Below, one piece after another: positions 1 through 7,392 of a stretch of DNA of 64,000 bases. This DNA is from Geothrix edaphica (GTDB lineage: Bacteria > Acidobacteriota > Holophagae > Holophagales > Holophagaceae): contig NZ_BSDC01000003.1 in assembly GCF_030268045.1 (NCBI RefSeq), positions 124,001 to 188,000 on the forward strand, given 5' to 3'. Positions within the stretch are counted from its first letter, which is position 1; every line of letters begins with the position of its first letter. Under the pieces are notes generated by a model. That model did not search any database. It had not been told where the DNA came from and was given only the letters and a program-made list of their open reading frames with translations. The position numbers and the translations under genes were made by a program.

Positions 1-840
1 ACCGCCCCCACCAAGGTCAAGGCCCGGCAGAAGCTCGCCGCCATGCGCGTGAAGATCGGCTACCCGGACGCCTGGCGCGACTACGCGAAACTCGGGATCA
101 AGCGCCAGCCTTACGTCCTGAACCTCCTGGAGACGCGGCGGTTCGAGTTCCAGCGGCGCCTGGCGAAGCTGGGGAAACCCATCGACCGGAACGAATGGGA
201 GATGACCCCCCAGACCAACAACGCCTACTACAGCCCCACCATGAACGAGATCGTGTTCCCCGCGGGCATCCTCCAACCGCCCTATTTCGACGCAACGGCC
301 GATGACGCCGTGAACTACGGGAACATCGGGGCCACCATCGGCCACGAGATGACCCACGGCTTCGATGACGAGGGCCGCCAGTACGACGCCGACGGCAACC
401 TCAAGAGCTGGTGGACTCCCGAGGACGAGAAGGCCTACAACGTCCGCGCCGCCCTGGTGGTGAGCCAGTTTGATGCCTTCGAGCCCCTGCCCGGCCTCAA
501 GCTCAACGGCAAGCTCACCCTGGGCGAGAACATCGCCGACCTGGGCGGCCTCAAGATCGCCTGGGACGCCTGGAAGCTGAGCCAGAAGGGCAAGGCCCCC
601 GTGGGCCGGATCGAAGGTTTCACCCCCGAGCAGCGGTTCTTCCTGGGCTACGCTGAGACATGGCGGACCCTCACCCGGGAGGAGGCCACGCGCCTCCGTG
701 TCGTCACCGACCCCCACAGCCCCGCCAAGTTCCGCGTCAACGGGCCCCTGGCCAACCTTCCCGAATTCTATGAAGCGTTCGACTGCAAGGACGGCGACCC
801 ACTGAAGCGGCCCCTCAACGAACGACCTTCCATCTGGTGA
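1..840 (+). CDS. M13 family metallopeptidase (neprilysin/PepO-like), 5' partial
   Basis: The reading frame is open from base 1, so the N-terminal part of the gene lies upstream of the window. The visible 279 codons contain the zinc-binding motif HEMTH (bases 343-357) inside the M13 signature GATIGHEMTHGFDDEG, and the downstream GENIADLGGL motif (from about base 523) that supplies the third zinc ligand and catalytic support. It ends in the family-like C-terminus RPLNERPSIW. M13 enzymes are usually secreted or periplasmic oligopeptidases of about 650-700 aa. The stop lies 4 nt before the next gene, which suggests one transcript with the two genes that follow, one of which is another peptidase. 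Confidence 0.95.
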   Translation, partial: TAPTKVKARQKLAAMRVKIGYPDAWRDYAKLGIKRQPYVLNLLETRRFEFQRRLAKLGKPIDRNEWEMTPQTNNAYYSPTMNEIVFPAGILQPPYFDATADDAVNYGNIGATIGHEMTHGFDDEGRQYDADGNLKSWWTPEDEKAYNVRAALVVSQFDAFEPLPGLKLNGKLTLGENIADLGGLKIAWDAWKLSQKGKAPVGRIEGFTPEQRFFLGYAETWRTLTREEATRLRVVTDPHSPAKFRVNGPLANLPEFYEAFDCKDGDPLKRPLNERPSIW

Positions 841-844
841 CGCC

Positions 845-1471
845 ATGACGCGATCCACCCTCTCCCTGATCCTCCTGTCCGCTCTGGCGCTGCCCCTCAG
901 CGCCCAGAGCGATCCCGGCGGCGAACGCACCGGCATCGCCGTGTCCTACCTGGCCCCGGTGGACAACCTGGACTCGGTGTTCAACCCCGGGTTCCAGGTG
1001 GGCTTCCAGATCCACTTCAACCGCGAAAGCCGCCACCTGGGGCGCTTCCGCATGGACTACCTGCGCATGGATGCCAAGCGCCCCGTGGTGGCGGGCACGC
1101 TCCTCACGCTGAGCGGCACCACCTGGGTGACGTCTCCGCTGATGGCCGACAGCCGCATGGAGGCCTACAGCGTGGCCTACGAGTGGATGCCCCACGTGGA
1201 GGAGCCCGCCCGCCACGGCCTGTTCGGCATCTTCGGCGTGGGGGGCACCCTGTGGAACGAGACCATGCGGAACCCCGTGCTCTTCGGCGGCAGCCACACG
1301 GACACCAAGTGGGGGCTCACCCTCAGCGGCGGCGCGGGGTGGCGGTTCAACCCGGCCTTCTCCGTGGAGGCCCGCTATGTCTACAGCGACCTGGCCTTCC
1401 ACGAGCATCGTGATGTCCGCTACGGTTCCACCCGGTCGTTCCTGACCTGTGGCGCCACCTTCCGATTCTGA
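845..1471 (+). CDS. Putative outer-membrane beta-barrel protein
   Basis: 208 aa with a clear Sec signal peptide (TLSLILLSALALPLSAQ, residues about 4-20, cleavage probably after the Ala before QS). The mature part has alternating hydrophobic and aromatic strands (for example YSVAYEWMPH and FSVEARYVYSDLAF) and ends in Phe (ATFRF), as many barrels recognised by the BAM complex do. No specific family is recognisable. It lies between two peptidase genes, starts 4 nt after the M13 stop, and its TGA overlaps the upstream-most possible start of the next gene. An opacity-like or OmpW-like small barrel is the best guess. Confidence 0.75.
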   Translation: MTRSTLSLILLSALALPLSAQSDPGGERTGIAVSYLAPVDNLDSVFNPGFQVGFQIHFNRESRHLGRFRMDYLRMDAKRPVVAGTLLTLSGTTWVTSPLMADSRMEAYSVAYEWMPHVEEPARHGLFGIFGVGGTLWNETMRNPVLFGGSHTDTKWGLTLSGGAGWRFNPAFSVEARYVYSDLAFHEHRDVRYGSTRSFLTCGATFRF

Positions 1472-1494
1472 TGGACCTGTTTCGAGGACTTTCC

Positions 1495-3144
1495 ATGCGT
1501 CTCCGCCCCATCGTCCTGCTCGCCACCCTCCTCGCCGCCGGCGCGGCCCTGGAGGCCTGCACCAACCTGCTCGTCACCAAGGGCGCGAGCAAGGACGGCT
1601 CGACCATGATCACCTACGCCGCTGACAGCCACACGCTCTACGGCGAGCTCTACTTCAAGCGCGGCGGGCGCCATCTGCCCGGCGAGATGCGCGAGATCCG
1701 CGAGTGGGACAGCGGCTACACCTTCGACACGGGCAAGAGCCTCGGGAGCATCCCCGAAGCGCCGGTGACCTACACCCGCGTGGGCAACATGAACGAGCAC
1801 CAGCTCACCATCGCCGAGACCACCTTCGGCGGGCGGAAGGAGCTGCACGTGCCCAGCGGCATCGTGGACTACGGCAGCCTCATCTACATCGGGCTGGAGC
1901 GCGCCAGAACCGCCCGCGAGGCCATCGAGGTGATGACCAGCGTCGCCGAGACCTACGGCTACGCCTCCGAGGGCGAGAGCTTCTCCATCGCCGATCCGGA
2001 TGAGGTGTGGATCCTCGAGATGATCGGCAAGGGCAAGGGCCAGAAGGGCGCCCTATGGGTGGCCTACAAGCTCCCCGACGGCACCATCAGCGCCCACGCC
2101 AACCAGGCCCGCATCCGCCAGTTCCCCCAGAACGACCCCAAGACCGCGCTCTTCAGCAAGGACCTCATCCCCTTCGCCCGGGAGAAGGGCTGGTTCAAGG
2201 GCGCGGACAAGGACTTCAGCTTCGCCGACACCTACGCGCCCCTCACCTTCGGCGCCCTGCGCGCCTGCGAGGCCCGCGTCTGGAGCCTGTTCCGCCGCGC
2301 CGCCCCCAGCCTGAACATCCCCATCGACTACGTGAAGGCGGAGAAGGGCGCCAAGCCCATGCCCCTCTTCATCAAGCCCGACCAGAAGCTGGACGTGCGA
2401 GACGTCATGCAGCTCATGCGCGACCACTACGAGGGCACCGAGTTCGACATGACCAAGGATGTGGGCGCCGGCCCCTACAAGCTGCCCTACCGCTGGCGGC
2501 CCATGGGCTTCAAGATCGACGGCCAGGACTACGTCCACGAGCGCGCCATCAGCACCCAGCAGACCGGCTTCTCCTTCGTGAGCCAGGCCCGCGGCTGGAT
2601 GCCGGCTCCCGTGGGCGGCGTGCTCTGGTTCGGCGTGGATGACACCTACACCACCGTGTACGTTCCCATCTCCTGCGGCATCAAGGAACCGCCGAAAGCC
2701 TTCGCCATCGGCACCGGCAACTTCGATTCCTTCAGCTGGGACAGTGCCTTCTGGACCTTCAATTTCGTGAGCAACTACACCTACACCCGCTGGAGCGACA
2801 TGATCGTCGACGTCCAGAAGGTGCAGCGCGAGTTCGAGGGCCGCTTCCTGGCCGACCAAGCCGAGGTGGACCACACGGCCCTGAACCTCTACAAGCAGGA
2901 TCCCGGGCTCGCCAAAGACTACCTCACCCGGTACGCCGGCCAGCAGACCGAGCAGCTCATGGCCCGCTGGAAGAAGCTGGGCGAGTCCCTCATCTGGAAG
3001 TACCTGGATGGCAACGTCCGCAACGAGAAGGGCGAGGTCACCCACCCCAAGGCCCCCGAGGACTGGCTGCGCTGCATCGTCAAGGACCACGGAGATGTCA
3101 TCAAGGTGAAGAAGGTGGATGGGTTGGCTCCCGACGAAGAGTAG
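1495..3144 (+). CDS. C69 family dipeptidase (peptidase U34-like)
   Basis: I choose the ATG at 1495 because GAGGA lies about 6 nt upstream and a signal peptide (MRLRPIVLLATLLAAGAALEA) then begins directly; an in-frame ATG at 1471 is a weaker alternative. The 549-aa protein has CTNLLVTKGASKDGS right after the signal. In C69 Ntn-hydrolases this Cys (here residue 22) becomes the N-terminal nucleophile after processing. Conserved blocks such as TYAADSH, GNMNEHQL and RARTAREAIEVM also match the family. Its likely role is hydrolysis of dipeptides in the periplasm or outside the cell, complementing the neighbouring M13 and M1 peptidases. Confidence 0.92.
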   Translation: MRLRPIVLLATLLAAGAALEACTNLLVTKGASKDGSTMITYAADSHTLYGELYFKRGGRHLPGEMREIREWDSGYTFDTGKSLGSIPEAPVTYTRVGNMNEHQLTIAETTFGGRKELHVPSGIVDYGSLIYIGLERARTAREAIEVMTSVAETYGYASEGESFSIADPDEVWILEMIGKGKGQKGALWVAYKLPDGTISAHANQARIRQFPQNDPKTALFSKDLIPFAREKGWFKGADKDFSFADTYAPLTFGALRACEARVWSLFRRAAPSLNIPIDYVKAEKGAKPMPLFIKPDQKLDVRDVMQLMRDHYEGTEFDMTKDVGAGPYKLPYRWRPMGFKIDGQDYVHERAISTQQTGFSFVSQARGWMPAPVGGVLWFGVDDTYTTVYVPISCGIKEPPKAFAIGTGNFDSFSWDSAFWTFNFVSNYTYTRWSDMIVDVQKVQREFEGRFLADQAEVDHTALNLYKQDPGLAKDYLTRYAGQQTEQLMARWKKLGESLIWKYLDGNVRNEKGEVTHPKAPEDWLRCIVKDHGDVIKVKKVDGLAPDEE

Positions 3145-3174
3145 TCCCGGGCTGGAAACCCGCGGTTCCCATAT

Positions 3175-3200
3175 GGAAGGCCCCGCTTGCGGGGCCTTCC
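3175..3200. terminator. Strong GC hairpin after the C69 peptidase gene
   Basis: A 12-bp perfect inverted repeat (GGAAGGCCCCGC / GCGGGGCCTTCC) separated by TT lies 30 nt after the stop at 3144. No clear T tract follows, so it may be a weak or Rho-assisted terminator or a 3'-end stabiliser. Confidence 0.6.
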
Positions 3201-3259
3201 CAGTTGTGATCTCTGCTATTCCAGACCCTGTGGGATGATGGCGGGTTCCCCGAGGTTTT

Positions 3260-5038
3260 ATGCACCGCCCTGATCCGCATTCCTACTACGATGCTGCCCA
3301 GCCCAAGGCCCGGCGCCTCCGTTTGAAGCTGGGCGTGGACTTCACCGCCAAGCGCATCGACGGGGAAGTGGTGCTGGAGTTCGACGACCCGGTTTCGGGC
3401 CCGCTCGACCTGGACACCAAGGGCCTGGAGATCCAGGCCGTGCAGGTACCGGGCCAGGGTCCCATCCCCTGGGAGCTGGGCGGGGCGGATCCCATCCTCG
3501 GCAGCCGCCTCCGGGTGACCGCGCCGGCTGGCACGAGGGAAGTCGTCATCCACTACCGTACCGCCCCGGACGCCATGGCCCTCCAGTGGCTGGATCCCGG
3601 GCAGACCGAGGGCAAGGTGGCGCCCTACCTCTTCAGCCAGTGCCAGCAGATCCACGCCCGCACCATGGTGCCCTGCCAGGACACGCCCATCGCGCGTGTC
3701 TCCTACCAGGCCGAGGTCACGGTGCCCGAGGGCCTCACGGCCGTCATGTCCGCGGGCCCCGATGGCGACGAGGCCACCGGGGACGGCCGCCACGTCTTCC
3801 GCTTCACCATGCCCCAGCCCATCCCCAGCTACCTGCTGGCCCTGGCCGTGGGACGCCTGGAATCCCGTGATCTGAGCCCTCGCAGCCGCGTCTGGGCCGA
3901 GCCGGAAACGGTCGCCGCCGCCGCCTGGGAGTTCGCGGGCGTGGAGGGCATGATCGCCAAGGCGGAGGGCCTCTTCGGGCCCTACCCCTGGGACCGCTAC
4001 GACATGCTGGTGCTGCCGCCCTCCTTCCCCTACGGCGGCATGGAGAACCCCCGCATGACCTTCCTCACGCCCACGCTGCTGGCGGGGGACCGCAGCCTGG
4101 TGGACGTGGTGGCCCACGAGCTGGCCCACAGCTGGACCGGCAACCTCGTCACCAACGCCAGCATGGAGCACTTCTGGCTGAACGAGGGCTTCACCGTGTG
4201 GGCCGAGCGCAAGATCCTGCGCACCCTCCATGGCGACGACGCGGCCGCCCTGGGCTGGGCCATGGGCCAGAAGGCCCTGGAGGACAGCCTGGAGCGCTTC
4301 AAGAACGAGCCCCACCTCACCCTCCTGCGCCTGCACCTGGAGGGCATCGACCCCGACGACGCCTTCTCCAGCATCCCCTACGAGAAGGGCGCCCGCCTCG
4401 TGGCCGCCCTGGAGCGGCAGGTGGGCGAGGACCGCTTCCACCGCTTCCTCCGCGACTACATGGACGCCTTCCGCTTCACCTCCATCACCACCGAGCAGTT
4501 CTGCGCCTTCGTGGACGAGCAGCTGCCCGGCGCCCTGGCGGCGGTGAACGCCAAGGCCTACCTGGACGAGCCCGGGATCCCGGCCACCGCGCCCCAGTTC
4601 CGCAGCGCCCAGCTGGACGGCCTCACGACCCTGGCCGAAAGCTGGGCTGCGGGCGGACGGCCCACGCCCCAGCAGATCGCGGCCTGGACGCCTGCGGAGC
4701 TGCAGGTCTACCTCCAGAAGCTGCCCCGCCAGCTCAGCCAGGCCGACTGCGCGTGGCTGGACGCGCACCTCCAGCTGATGGACCGGGGCAACCACGAGAT
4801 CCTGGTGGAGTGGCTCACCCTGGCCGCCGCCGCGGACTACGAGCCGGCCTTCGCCCGCATCCGCGAGGTGCTGATGCGCGTGGGCCGCATGAAGTACCTG
4901 CGGCCCCTCTACGGCGCCCTGGGCCAGCACGCCCGCACCCGCGCCCTGGCCCGCGAGATCTTCGCCGCCGCCAGCCCCGGCTACCACGGCCTGTCGCGCC
5001 GCGTGGTCCAGTCCGTCCTCGAGTCCTATCCCGCCTGA
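3260..5038 (+). CDS. M1 family aminopeptidase (leukotriene A4 hydrolase-like)
   Basis: 592 aa without a signal peptide, so probably cytoplasmic. The GAMEN-equivalent exopeptidase motif is GGMEN (residues 259-263). The zinc motif is HELAHSWTGN (H286, E287, H290) with the third ligand in LNEGF (E309), the HExxH-x18-E spacing of clan MA. The all-helical C-terminal part (about residues 470-592) resembles the LTA4H/aminopeptidase B C-terminal domain. It should remove N-terminal residues from peptides, and it precedes an oligopeptide transporter, consistent with peptide import followed by intracellular hydrolysis. Confidence 0.95.
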   Translation: MHRPDPHSYYDAAQPKARRLRLKLGVDFTAKRIDGEVVLEFDDPVSGPLDLDTKGLEIQAVQVPGQGPIPWELGGADPILGSRLRVTAPAGTREVVIHYRTAPDAMALQWLDPGQTEGKVAPYLFSQCQQIHARTMVPCQDTPIARVSYQAEVTVPEGLTAVMSAGPDGDEATGDGRHVFRFTMPQPIPSYLLALAVGRLESRDLSPRSRVWAEPETVAAAAWEFAGVEGMIAKAEGLFGPYPWDRYDMLVLPPSFPYGGMENPRMTFLTPTLLAGDRSLVDVVAHELAHSWTGNLVTNASMEHFWLNEGFTVWAERKILRTLHGDDAAALGWAMGQKALEDSLERFKNEPHLTLLRLHLEGIDPDDAFSSIPYEKGARLVAALERQVGEDRFHRFLRDYMDAFRFTSITTEQFCAFVDEQLPGALAAVNAKAYLDEPGIPATAPQFRSAQLDGLTTLAESWAAGGRPTPQQIAAWTPAELQVYLQKLPRQLSQADCAWLDAHLQLMDRGNHEILVEWLTLAAAADYEPAFARIREVLMRVGRMKYLRPLYGALGQHARTRALAREIFAAASPGYHGLSRRVVQSVLESYPA

Positions 5039-5043
5039 AGTCT

Positions 5044-5107
5044 CACCACCAAGACACCAAGAACTGAAAAAGATTTCTTTTCTGCCTTTCTTGGTGCCTT
5101 GGTGGTG
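5044..5107. repeat. Imperfect inverted repeat in intergenic space
   Basis: Left arm 5044-5063 (CACCACCAAGACACCAAGAA) and right arm 5088-5107 are complementary with one mismatch, around an AT-rich 24-nt centre. It fills the gap between the M1 peptidase and the OPT transporter. The sequence resembles a dispersed repeat type I have met in unrelated GC-rich genomes; that resemblance is from memory, not tested here. Confidence 0.7.
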
Positions 5108-5137
5108 ATCAGTTTTCTCTAGTTCCAGGAGACCTCC

Positions 5138-7180
5138 ATGTCCCAAGGATCCGAACCCCAGGAGATCAAGGGCCTGCCCTTGAATGCGCGTCGGCCGCTG
5201 AACCCCGGCGAAGCCTACGTTCCCCTGGTGCCCCAGGACGGCGTACCGGAAACCACGCCCCGGGCCATCACCATGGGTCTCATCTTCTGCGCCATCTTCA
5301 GCATGGCGGCCGCCTACCTGGCCCTGAAGCTGGGCCAGGGCATCGAGGCCGCCATCCCCATCGCCATCCTCGCCGTGGGCCTCAGCCGCTTCTTCCCCCG
5401 CAAGAACACGATCCTCGAAAACGTCATCGTCCAGTCCATCGGCGCCAACAGCAGCCACGTGGTAAGCGGCGCGGCCTTCACCATCCCCGCCCTCTACATC
5501 CTGGCCCAGACACCCGGCAGCGGCGTGCCCACGCCCACGCTCTGGCAGGTGGTGCTGGTGAGCTTCCTGGGCGGCTGCATCGGCATCCTATTCCTGGTGC
5601 CCCTGCGCCACCACTTCATGGTGGAGAACCACGGCATCTTCCCCTGGCCCGAAGCCACCGCCACCGCAGAGATCCTGGTGACGGGCGAGAAGGCCGGCAA
5701 CCAGGCCAAGGAGCTGGCTGTCGCCGCCGGCATCGGCGCACTCTATGACGGCATCACCTCGATCTTCCGCGGCATGGGCGAGTACCTGCGGTTGGAGCAT
5801 GTCTGGGTGGGTCGGGCCCTCCGCGACCGGTTCATGTCCTTCAACTTCCTGAACAGCGCCGCCACGCTGGGCATCGGCTACATCATCGGCCTGAAGTACT
5901 CCGCCGTGATCGCCGCCGGCTCGTTCTTCAGCATGTTCGTGCTGGTACCCCTCTTCCACGCCATCGGCCAGTACGTACCCCTGATCGTGGCCCCCGGCAC
6001 CAAGCTCATCGCCGACATGACGCCGGAGCAGGTCTTCTTCTCCTACATCCGCATCGTGGGCGTGGGGGCCATCGCCGGCGCTGGCGTCATGGGCGTGCTG
6101 GCCTCCATGCCCAACATGATCCGCAGCATCATCAGCAACATGAAGGCCCTGATGAACCGCGATGCCGCTGCCGAATCCCCCAAGGCCGTGCGCACGGAAC
6201 GAAGCCTTCCTGGCTCCATGATCGCCGTGGGCCTGGTCACCTGCACCGTCGGCACCATGGCCTTCCTCAGCTTCGGCGTGGGCATCCAGCACGCCCTGGT
6301 GCCCGCCCTGGTCGCCACCGTCGTGGTGATGGTCATCTCCTTCTTCTTCGCGCCTGTGGCGGCCCGCGCCATCGCCACCATCGGCACCAACCCCATCAGC
6401 GGCATGACCATGCTGACCCTTGTCATCACGGGCGTGCTGATGCTCAAGCTGAACTTCACGGGCGGCTACGGCATGTTCCTCACCATGATGGTGGGCGGCA
6501 TCGTCTGCACGGCCCTGGCAGCCTCCGGCGCCTTCAGCACGGACCTCAAGATCGGCCACTGGATCGGCGCCACGCCCGCCCGGCAGATCGGCTGGAAGTT
6601 CGTGGGCACCTTCGTGGCGGCGCTCTTCACGGGCATCGCCATGTGGCTCATGGCCAAGCAGGTGAACCTGGACGGCACCATGGCCCTGGGCACCTCCATC
6701 CCTGCGCCCCAGGCCAGTGCCATGAAGGCCATCCTCGAAGGCATCTTCGGCACCGTGTCCATGCCCCTGCGCTGGTACGCCTTCGGCCTCGGCGTCATGC
6801 TCTCCGTCGTGCTGCGCATGGTGGAGCTGCCTGCCCTCGGCTTCGCCCTGGGCATGTATCTCCCCATCGAGCTGAACACCCCCCTGTTCCTGGGCGGCCT
6901 GCTGGCCCACTGGGTGAATCGGCCCAAGGCCGGCACCTCCGAAGCCGACGCCAAGGCCCGGGAGAACCGCGGCGTGCTCATCGCCAGCGGCCTCATGGCC
7001 GGCGGCGCCATCATGGGCGTGGTGGCCAGCTTCGTGAAGCTCAAGTGGACCGAGGGTTTCCCCATCCTCACGACCCACCAGGCCGAAGGCGCCCTGGGCG
7101 AATGGCTCGGCCTCACCGCCCTAGTGGCCCTGTGTCTCTACGTCGTCGTCTACAGCCGACGGGCCAGGGGCGAGGCGTAG
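5138..7180 (+). CDS. OPT family oligopeptide transporter
   Basis: 680 aa, almost entirely hydrophobic segments (a dozen or more membrane spans). The N-terminus is typical of bacterial OPT/YSL-like proteins: a short polar leader with YVPLVPQ, then a first helix rich in small residues followed by the conserved AYLALKLGQG segment. NSSHVVSGAAFTIPALYI and GTNPISGMTMLTLVITG also match OPT helices. The family imports small peptides or metal-chelate complexes with protons. It follows an aminopeptidase gene, supporting peptide uptake. The start is set by GGAG about 8 nt upstream of the ATG. Confidence 0.93.
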   Translation: MSQGSEPQEIKGLPLNARRPLNPGEAYVPLVPQDGVPETTPRAITMGLIFCAIFSMAAAYLALKLGQGIEAAIPIAILAVGLSRFFPRKNTILENVIVQSIGANSSHVVSGAAFTIPALYILAQTPGSGVPTPTLWQVVLVSFLGGCIGILFLVPLRHHFMVENHGIFPWPEATATAEILVTGEKAGNQAKELAVAAGIGALYDGITSIFRGMGEYLRLEHVWVGRALRDRFMSFNFLNSAATLGIGYIIGLKYSAVIAAGSFFSMFVLVPLFHAIGQYVPLIVAPGTKLIADMTPEQVFFSYIRIVGVGAIAGAGVMGVLASMPNMIRSIISNMKALMNRDAAAESPKAVRTERSLPGSMIAVGLVTCTVGTMAFLSFGVGIQHALVPALVATVVVMVISFFFAPVAARAIATIGTNPISGMTMLTLVITGVLMLKLNFTGGYGMFLTMMVGGIVCTALAASGAFSTDLKIGHWIGATPARQIGWKFVGTFVAALFTGIAMWLMAKQVNLDGTMALGTSIPAPQASAMKAILEGIFGTVSMPLRWYAFGLGVMLSVVLRMVELPALGFALGMYLPIELNTPLFLGGLLAHWVNRPKAGTSEADAKARENRGVLIASGLMAGGAIMGVVASFVKLKWTEGFPILTTHQAEGALGEWLGLTALVALCLYVVVYSRRARGEA

Positions 7181-7392
7181 CCGCCGCACACGGTGCTTCA
7201 TCCGGACCGACGGATGTACCTGATGAAAGAGCCTAAGCAGCACGGTTGAACCGCAGGGCTGATGGTCAGCGTGGGCGCATTGACGACGAGGGCATCTTTT
7301 CCCTTGAAAAAGGCGACCTATCGCTGAACCATTTATCTGCTTAATCCACCCCATCCTCCTGATCCGGCTCGCGAAGCACCAAGGGAGGCAGC

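Noticed and set aside
3101-5458. Long minus-strand open frame (785 codons) opposite the M1 peptidase
   Set aside because: It is an antisense shadow of high-GC coding sequence; the plus-strand product has a full metallopeptidase motif set.
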